DNA from: Calliopsis andreniformis
Lineage: Eukaryota; Arthropoda; Insecta; Hymenoptera; Andrenidae
Length of the DNA stretch: 64,000 bases
Direction: 5' to 3'
Assembly: GCF_051401765.1 (NCBI RefSeq)
Contig: NC_135066.1
Coordinates: forward strand, 19,013,001-19,077,000
Position 1 is the first letter of the stretch. Every line of letters starts with the position of its first letter. Shown here in pieces: positions 57,425 to 64,000 of the stretch. Position numbers and translations under genes: made by a program. Under the pieces are notes generated by a model, which searched no databases, had not been told where the DNA came from, and saw only the letters and a list, made by a program, of their open reading frames with translations.

Positions 57425-58245
57425 ATACTAATGCAAGGGCAAAAATTTGTTATTTTTGATTCTTTTCACATACAATTTTTTAAATCATATTCGTGAAATT
57501 TTTCTGAATAAAATGATGCCAAATATGACATAATTTGGATTTATTTACTTGTGTTATACATATATAAATTATACGCTTTTACATACGCTTTCACATACAC
57601 TTTCCTTATTCCATAACCAGATGTGAGGTAATATATGTGGAGAATAATGCGCTTGTACATACATGTATACAGAATAAAATAGTTTTTATTCAGAAGGATC
57701 CGTGGTTTTTATTTTCCGAGAGGGAGTATGATACAGCACAGACAAAAACTGGCGACTAGCAACGTTTTACTGCTGCCTGCTCAAGGGCCTGAGGGACAAT
57801 TCGACATTGCAACTAGCCCAATATTTTCTCTACACACATCGAAAACGTCATCACAAATGTTTCAAGAATAGAAGGTCTATACTATTAAGCTCTCTGTTTG
57901 TCTGTGAGAAAGTTATAAGTCCCTGTTCACAGTTTCATTCATAGTGTAGGAGACACACATTCTACGGTTGTACTTGGATTGCAATTCAAATGTTCAGTGA
58001 GAGTGCAAGTTAAAGAGAGTTTTTCATCCCGTCGCGTCGTGTGTTTCTAATTTATTGCGTAGCAATAACAGTAAAAGGTAATAAGTTATGAATTTATAAG
58101 TAAATATAATCCGAATTATGTCATATTTGGTATCAGTTTAATCAGAAAAACGTAGCAAACGTAGCAAAACGTAGCAACGAAAAAAGAAGCAAAAATAAAA
58201 AATTGTTGTCATTGCATTAGTATTGCCTTACACAGGTATTCGTTA
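57425..58245. repeat. inverted pair with TACCAAATATGACATAAT-like core
   Basis: The left block (about 57425-57560: ACAATACTAATGCAAGGGCA, ATGCCAAATATGACATAATT) is inverted relative to the right block (about 58085-58245: AATTATGTCATATTTGGTAT, GTCATTGCATTAGTATTGCC). A third copy lies near 31880-31990. The 550-bp interior has no gene. Confidence 0.7.
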
Positions 58246-58960
58246 CCGAACCCTATTCATACTGTTAAGCAGTCGAACCTTTGTGCCGCCGCTGCCGCCA
58301 GATTAATCGCTTCAATGGTTCTAAAGTTAATTACCTTAGCGGTGGGAATAAAAATTTCACATTTAACGTATAGGACTTTCTCACGTTTATCGAAAAAATA
58401 CTGTACTTTTACAAATACACTTATGAAAATTTGGACGATATTATTGCAATGTCAGGTAATTCAATTTTTTTGCGAGAGAATATTCATTTAGGAATAAGTA
58501 CCTACATAAATAATATCTATTTATATAGATTTGATATGAATTCGAATTTCATTAAAAAACCTTAATTAACTCGTTACTCTACTTAATGGCTCAATTACCT
58601 TTTCTCGTGGTATCCTGTTTTCAGCGGTACATGACATACTCCATATCCTCTGATAACATCGTTGCCGAAAATGTCCAAACCATAAATCGACATTATTAAC
58701 TGTGGCCCTGGTGCATGTAATTTAATGAAAAACGAGAAGATAGTTAAAATCATAATTTAATACATACTTTCGACATACAGTGGTGCTAGTGTATCGGTCC
58801 GAAATTCTCGCGGATTTACGGTCTGTTTCTATCCCCACCAATTCTTGGAACTGGCATCCCCGAGTGACACACGAAAAACCAAGTACAGTGCTCCGGAGAT
58901 ATAGGCTCGTTGCTCAAGACCAACCGCGAGCGTTTATCCTGTGTGAGATGCTAAGTTCGC
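58246..58960. other. no gene recognised
   Basis: Nothing supported. Confidence 0.4.
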
Positions 58961-58964
58961 ACTT

Positions 58965-59135
58965 CGTTTGACTTAAAGTAGATGGTTTGTTTAGACGATA
59001 ACGTCGGCACTCGATGATCGAAGACAAGGATAGTTTTAAAAAATGATGATAGGAAAAGGACAATGTATAAATAATCCAAATGTACGCGATCCGAGGCTCG
59101 AGCAACGAGTTTATGCCATGAGAAAGAGTGAAAAG
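58965..59135. repeat. dispersed repeat, left member of an inverted pair
   Basis: GTTTGTTTAGACGATAACG, GATGATCGAAGACAAGGAT, AGGAAAAGGACAATG and CGATCCGAGGCTCGAGCAAC followed by a TTATGCCATGAGAAAGAGTG block match, inverted, 61210-61465. The last part is the same unit as the tandem at 3833-4040. Confidence 0.75.
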
Positions 59136-59920
59136 AAACCCCTAAGATGTGAACAAAATTTGCGCAAAAATGTCGTTTATACCCAGTTTCGAAGCCGCTT
59201 ATGGCGGACTTTGATGTCATTTTTCTAACAAATACCAAATTTTCTGAGCATTCATTTCAGTTATTAGGGGATGGAGTACTACAGCTTTCAATCGTTGTTT
59301 CTTTTTAAACTAGTTGTCCATCTGGAAGACTTCCCTTAGCAATATTCCTCACTCTACTTTCACACCCACCTCGACGAAAGCGAGTCCGAGAAAAAAATAT
59401 TCAAGTATTTCTAGAACTAGGACCATCCTTAGTAATGATCTAGATATGGTCCCGACCTACGGACCGTTAATCCGGCACCACTGTAGTTGTTATTGTACTT
59501 TCCAGTAAGGTAAATATACGTTTCATTCTTTGTAATTTCAATAACATCTAAATTAGAAGACTGTTAATCTGTACAAAACAAAAATGTTGTCAATAAAATT
59601 CAGCTTTTAGCTTACATTATTTATTTTCTTGATTATATCATAAGTAGCTAAAAATTTGGTCACTTCTTGAAACGTTAAAATTATGACTTAATAAGATACG
59701 CTAAGTATTCGTGTATAGATTCAAAGGAGTACAATGCACTCTGGTATTATACTAAGGAATTAAACTGCGTTCTAACAAGTACTTTACATAGTACCTCACA
59801 GTGTAGCATAGTGCGTCGTAGCTGGAAAGCACCCACTGTCACGTCACGTGAACTCACAACAAATTTGCTATAACATGTAATGTGAGTTCTCGTGATGTGA
59901 TAATAATGTGTTCGCACCCT
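59136..59920. other. no gene recognised
   Basis: Nothing supported. Confidence 0.4.
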
Positions 59921-59924
59921 TAGA

Positions 59925-60060
59925 GCTCTTTCACACGGCGATTTGTGAATCGCGATTCACATATGATGGATACCCACCGTACATGTAATTTTCAATGGAT
60001 GCATTCGGACGGGGATTATCGTGAGATACAGAATCGCAAAACGAATTTTGTGTACTCTCG
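59925..60060 (+). repeat. repeat split by the 7.47-kb element elsewhere in the window
   Basis: TTTCACACGGCGATTTGTG and AATCGCGATTCACATATG match the complement of 8405-8450, and GGGGATTATCGTGAGATACA matches the complement of 860-905. This seems to be the uninterrupted form of the sequence that flanks the 930-8399 element. Confidence 0.55.
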
Positions 60061-60147
60061 ATCGGTTGGCCACCAGCGGCTTTCTTCAGATCGATGCGAA
60101 TGACGAAATAGAAAAAAATGGCGGCGTGAATTTGAAAAAACTGGCGA

Positions 60148-60245
60148 ACAAATTTGTCCGAATACACATTTGTCCAAATATACATTTGACCGAACACACA
60201 ATTGACTAAATGCACCTTTGATCAGATACATATTTGACCGAATTC
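60148..60245 (+). repeat. tandem repeat of about 16-17 bp, six units
   Basis: Units such as ACATTTGTCCAAATAT, ACATTTGACCGAACAC and ACATATTTGACCGAATTC follow one another. This explains the open frames crossing this interval on both strands. Confidence 0.75.
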
Positions 60246-60518
60246 ATAGTTTGGTAATTCGGTTTATGTTTAGTTGTAGGTGTAGGTTTAGATTTATGTT
60301 TAAAGATAGATAGATAGTACCATCTATAATGCTTGGCTGTACTCTGGTATCGAACAGTATGATACAAATTATTGAGAGTGATCTAAATTGTGTCTTGTAT
60401 AGTATCATTTTTATCGGCAGAATATAAAGGATTCATTTGTACTATTTTTAAAAAGATTTAATCAAAATTAGAGATTTTCAATAAATGGCAATGAATATTT
60501 TCTTTAAAAACAGCAGCC

Positions 60519-60843
60519 CAGACCAGGGTTGCCATCCATACCCCTTACCTTTTGGTCCCTCGCTTAGCTGTGCTGCGGAGCCTGCCTTCGGTTGCCCCAC
60601 TCCTCTCACTGGGAAACAGGTACCCCTAACGGGTGTTCTTTTATTCTAGGCGACCCTACGGACGGCTTTAACTTGCATAAGTATACGATTTTTTCGGAAC
60701 ACCCGCTGGCATGTCCCGCGCGGCACGCATCAGCGTCAATGAGAGAAGTGGGCCAACCGAAGGCAGGCTCCGCAGCACAGCTAGGCGAGGGACGGAAAGG
60801 TAAGGGGAATCGAGAGACTCTCGGATGGCAACGCTGGTCCAGA
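60519..60843. repeat. 325-bp fold-back element with arms of about 100 bp
   Basis: The left arm (60519-60615) and right arm (60745-60843) share GTTGCCATCC, CCCCTTACCTTT, GTCCCTCGC, TAGCTGTGCTGCGGAGCCTG and CCTTCGGTTG or their complements, with very few mismatches. An inner pair ACGGGTGTTC and GGAACACCCG extends the palindrome. The high arm identity suggests a young insertion. Open frames on both strands are shadows of the arms. Confidence 0.9.
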
Positions 60844-60948
60844 CCAACCACGACAAAATTAAAATAATAATATAATAATAGCAATGAAACGCTATAACCG
60901 CCGCCCATATAAGATCTTGGAATACGTACGTACATATTAAAAAATTCG

Positions 60949-61294
60949 GATTAACCGATGCTAAACGCACATGGTTCCAATTTTAAGTAACAAGCCTACA
61001 CCATGAAAAATATTGAGGACGAATGAGAAATCAAAGATAAACCGATATTAAATATGTACGCGCTTACTTCATGAGAGAGAGGAAGAAAACCAGAAAGAAA
61101 GAATAATAAACTAATGCTAAATGCGTGCGTTCCGAAGCCCAAGCAACGAGCTTACACCATGACAAAGAGTGAGATGGAGTAAGCAGGTGCAAATGAACCG
61201 ATATTAAATGCATACAGCCCTAGTGCCTCACTTTTTCTCATGGCATAAGCTCATTGCTCAAGCCCCGGATCGCGTGTATTTAGTATCAGTTCAT
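60949..61294 (+). repeat. four units of the ATGCTAAATGC repeat, last one folded back
   Basis: Units start at about 60949, 61037, 61104 and 61194 with AACCGATGCTAAACGC-like, ACCGATATTAAATATG-like, ACTAATGCTAAATGCG-like and ACCGATATTAAATGCATAC starts. From about 61225 the sequence reverses (CATGGCATAAGCTCATTGCT, GGATCGCGTGTATTTAGTAT), so the last unit faces an inverted copy. Confidence 0.75.
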
Positions 61295-61465
61295 TCTATT
61301 TCACTAGTTTTCACTCGTTTTTATGCATTGTCCTTTCCTTCGACTACCACTTATTTTATCTCACTCACTCTCATCATTTCTCAAAGTTATCCTTTTCTTC
61401 GATCATGGAGTGTCGCCGCTGAAGACCGATGCGTCGTTATCGTCTAAACAAAGCACGGCTCGAGC
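61210..61465. repeat. right member of the inverted pair with 58965-59135
   Basis: The complement of this segment contains TTTGTTTAGACGATAACG, ATGATCGAAG, AGGATAAC, AAAGGACAATGCATAAA and CGATCCGGGGCTTGAGCAA, in the same order as the left member. Confidence 0.75.
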
Positions 61466-61479
61466 AAACGTTACGCGTA

Positions 61480-61663
61480 TCTTGTGTCCATCATTGGCCA
61501 GCCAAGCGTTCGCTATCCACGCTCTTTGATTGTGCGATGACTTTCATTAATAACTCGTCAACAAAGCTTCAGAGGACACTTTTGGAAAGGAAAAAGTTGT
61601 GTAGAATCACTCCTGGAATCGGCTCTTTACAGCTCCCGCACTTTGTTTGGAACACTCTGTATA
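61480..61663. repeat. 3' part of a TACAGGGTG family member
   Basis: AATAACTCGTCAACAAAGCT, TCAGAGGACACTTTTGGAAA, GGAAAAAGTTGTGTAGAATC and a right terminus TTTGGAACACTCTGTA followed by TA match the right half of the element at 53074-53621. The left half is missing. Confidence 0.75.
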
Positions 61664-61859
61664 CATATGAATACATATACATGAGTATCTATTTACAGAG
61701 AATTAAAATAACGCCGCTGCATCTAGGCCCTAGACAGTGGAAATTCCTCGATAAAATACAGAAAAAAGCAGAAGGAAGTTCAAATGTATGTATCTATGCG
61801 TTATATATGTATTTATAAACGAAAATTTGTATTTAAAAGGTAAAATATTTATAAAATAC

Positions 61860-61985
61860 TGTTACATGCAATTTAAATATTTAAAAAGAATAGTTTCTTC
61901 CATACTGAGTGTCGAACCTGGAACGTGTTTCTTATAATGAAACTATGATTTGCAGCTACCCAACCTCTTGTTTTAAGGATACAAC
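61860..61985 (-). ncRNA. tRNA-like segment, candidate SINE head
   Basis: On the minus strand a perfect five-pair anticodon-like stem, GTTTC and GAAAC, encloses the seven-base loop ATTATAA (anticodon position UAU). A B-box-like CAGGTTCGACACTC follows, and GGTTGGGTAGCTGCAAAT precedes, as in a D-arm region. The acceptor stem cannot be formed. The adjoining GCAATTTAAATATTTAAAAA is shared with the copy at 54.0 kb. Confidence 0.5.
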
Positions 61986-62004
61986 TAACTTTTGAACATA
62001 TACG

Positions 62005-62262
62005 ATGTGGTAGGACGTGCGATACAACCGGAAAGAGGACGATTCCATATGTAGATAAACATAAACCGAAAACAGAAAATACAATTCTTTTTATAAGCTA
62101 CTTAGTTTGCGAGAAAATTAAATTTAAAGATTCGTTTAATATATGTGTACCTCATTATTTCCGGGCTTTATATACCTATAGCAATCATTATTTTCGGTTT
62201 ATCTTTACATGTAGACGCCTTTCACAGTTGTACCACGCGTCCTACTATAGTCTGTATATAGA
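62005..62262. repeat. fold-back element related to the 54.5-kb repeat
   Basis: GTAGGACGTGCGATACAACC on the left is inverted relative to TTGTACCACGCGTCCTACTA on the right; AACATAAACCGAAAACAG and TTTTCGGTTTATCTTTACAT extend the arms. The left arm matches 54545-54660. Confidence 0.7.
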
Positions 62263-63440
62263 TTAGTTTCAATTGTTAATTAGAAATACGCATACGAGGT
62301 ATTGCTTGTGTATTAATGACTAAGAATTGCACTGAAAAGTCTTTTTTTAACTGTAAATTGAAAAGTGAAAATATTTGGTCAATCGAGATGATCGTGCATG
62401 GCTCATGCCGTTTACCCGCAATTTGAACAGTGTTTCAAGAGCGAGAAAGTAAAGTTTACTTTACATTTGCCTTCTCTTTTGACTTTTCGAAGCTGTCCGA
62501 AGTATCTCTAAATACCGAACTCATGTATACGCAACTCCTGCGGTAGTGTGTATAGTAAAAGGGGAAATTTTCAATAACTCACATCGCCAATTTGGGTATC
62601 ACAGATTTCGACTCCACATTGGCAGCCTTCCAAATTAGGCGCCGCCTAGTTCGCAAAAGCCCAACTAAATTTTTTATTCTGTTTTATCGATAACCCAGCA
62701 AAAAGCAATACTGTGGTATGAGTTTACGCCCTGTGACTTTTGGTTTTTATGTGAAAAGATTTTAACCTCGGAAAGGGATCATTCGAAAGAAAAAAATTTA
62801 ACTCAGCGCAGTCAACTCGTAATTTTGTTCAAAACACTCTCTAAATTACAGAAAAATGATTGAATTCCATGGCTGTGATTGATATATTTTTGCTCTACTT
62901 TGTAACGCTCAGCTGTATTATCAGCAGAATTTTATTAAATCACGAGTTCACTATACTGTGTTGAACTCTTTTCATTCGAATGAGCCCATTCCCAGCTCAA
63001 AATCTTCTCATATAAGGACGAAAAGTCGCCGGGCATAAACCCATGTTTTCGTCTAATTTTGTAGGTAATGTCGCCGCTCTAACATATCTGATCGTACCCT
63101 CTTAAAGACTGAAATTTAAGGGGGCAGACTCCTTCGGGGCCTACTCCGAATCGATCGAAGCGCTGTTGCGAAAAAACGGGCATTAGTGAAAACATATAAT
63201 TTATACATGCGACATTTGATAATGTGGCATCTAGCGTTATGCTGTTGAATTACAAATGAGAAGTGCGAAGGTATAATTGCCAAATCGCATCGTAGGAAAG
63301 TTCTGTCACACTGTTGCCACATCAATTACAATTTTATGCATCAGTAAATCTCTACTGAATACGCCTTGAGCCGATATTTTGCTTCATACGAAATATAGAA
63401 AAGGACGGTGCGAGCGAGAAAGAAAGAGTATCACGAATGA
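62263..63440. other. no gene recognised
   Basis: Nothing supported. The minus-strand frame at 63116-63325 has no known motif. Confidence 0.4.
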
Positions 63441-63446
63441 AACAAT

Positions 63447-63665
63447 ACATATGTGCCCAAAATTATGAAAGTGGTCTAAGAAACAACATTTTCGTATGAG
63501 ATTCACACAAAATTTCACATTTATAATAAATGTTCATTAATCAACACTAATTATAATGTTACGTAATATAAAAATATTTTCTAATTTATTTAAATGTAAT
63601 CCTTTAAATATCCCAAAATAAGAAATATACAATTTAGACCACTTTCATAATTATGGGCATATATA
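63447..63665. repeat. 219-bp MITE with TIRs of about 30 bp
   Basis: The left TIR (ATATGTGCCCAAAATTATGA then AAGTGGTCTAAG) and right TIR (TTTAGACCACTTTCATAATT then ATGGGCATATAT) are inverted copies with few differences. The AT-rich interior has no coding capacity. Related termini occur at 56479-57010. Confidence 0.85.
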
Positions 63666-63899
63666 TATACTAATATGTGAAATCCTAAAACTTATATATA
63701 TAGAATAAATAATTCATTAAATTCATGCTATTCATTCAATCATTCATTCATACTTTTTAAGAAATAAACAAACGAAATTATTTTAATTTTTTTTTACTTA
63801 AAAATAAAAATTTTATGAGTGGTATAATTGTAATCTGTGAAAAGGTATACAAAAATTAGAATTATTTAAAATAAAAATTGAAAACAAAAAAAATTAAAA

Positions 63900-63975
63900 G
63901 CTACCACGAGATTCGAACCGGGCACCTACAGATTATGAGTGAATGCCTAATTCACTCAACTAAGATATTTTCGTG
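63900..63975 (-). ncRNA. tRNA-like segment, degenerate tRNA gene or SINE head
   Basis: On the minus strand it reads CTTAGTTGAGTGAATTAGGC (A-box-like), then ACTCATAATC (anticodon position CAU), then TGCCCGGTTCGAATCTCG (B-box). These match the order and spacing of a tRNA. The anticodon and acceptor stems pair badly (two mismatches in five, and almost none), so it is not a functional tRNA. Confidence 0.5.
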
Positions 63976-64000
63976 TAAAATTAGTGGATTAAACTATAAC

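Noticed and set aside
60592..60970. Three overlapping open frames around 60.6-60.97 kb
   Set aside because: They coincide with the arms of a fold-back element and have no recognisable domain.
63900..63975. Functional tRNA-Met or tRNA-Ile with CAU anticodon
   Set aside because: The anticodon stem has two mismatches in five pairs and the acceptor stem does not form; kept only as a tRNA-like segment.
1..64000. CRISPR arrays, bacterial operons or phage genes
   Set aside because: No spaced direct repeats of the right size, no operon structure, and all recognisable genes are eukaryotic transposon genes with introns.

Overview
The window looks like a transposon-dense piece of an insect nuclear genome. 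Hymenoptera, and an ant in particular, is my best guess, but that is inference. The sequence is AT-rich overall, with scattered GC-rich islands that mostly behave like LTRs or transposon leaders. GT-AG introns of about 77-250 bp sit inside transposon genes. The element mix (Jockey-type LINEs, CACTA/EnSpm-like, PIF/Harbinger with a MADF-BESS partner, piggyBac, hAT, IS630/Tc1-mariner relatives and very many fold-back elements) is typical of insects. I see no convincing host gene, no rRNA and no intact tRNA.

Layout. From 0.9 to 8.4 kb, a 7.47-kb stretch is bracketed by inverted copies of one terminal motif. It holds a decayed Jockey-type LINE (4.2-7.1 kb) that was itself split by a Copia-like solo LTR with a perfect target duplication. 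From 8.6 to 18.7 kb there are fold-back elements, a Tc1-like shred and a piggyBac shred. From 18.7 to 23.6 kb there is the tail of one LINE (minus strand) followed by a nearly complete Jockey-type LINE (plus strand) whose ORF2 has one frame break. From 24.2 to 25.3 kb there is a broken hAT transposase.

The most interesting part is 25.3-31.6 kb: a CACTA/EnSpm-like element about 6 kb long. A large transposase (plus strand, one in-frame opal codon) and an accessory gene (minus strand) diverge from a 0.4-kb intergenic region. Short tandem arrays lie near both ends (33-bp units left, 60-bp units right), and a 1.1-kb fold-back element is inserted downstream of the transposase. From 32.8 to 37.4 kb there are two MADF-BESS genes, one intact and one internally deleted, and a PIF/Harbinger transposase convergent with the intact one. 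From 37.9 to 40.3 kb a piggyBac transposase is split by a 939-bp solo LTR with an exact 4-bp duplication and is followed by a second LTR. From 40.5 to 41.8 kb there is an IS630/mariner-type transposase with two introns and two nonsense changes.

From 42 to 64 kb the window is mainly non-coding: solo LTRs, at least eight relatives of a TACAGGGTG-ended fold-back family, other hairpin MITEs, large inverted pairs, and three tRNA-like segments that may be SINE heads. One long-TIR member (51.5-53.1 kb) still carries transposase sequence, which ties the MITE family to an IS630-like enzyme. Nested order can be read in several places: LTR into LINE, LTR into piggyBac, LTR into TIR arm, and fold-back into the CACTA-like element.
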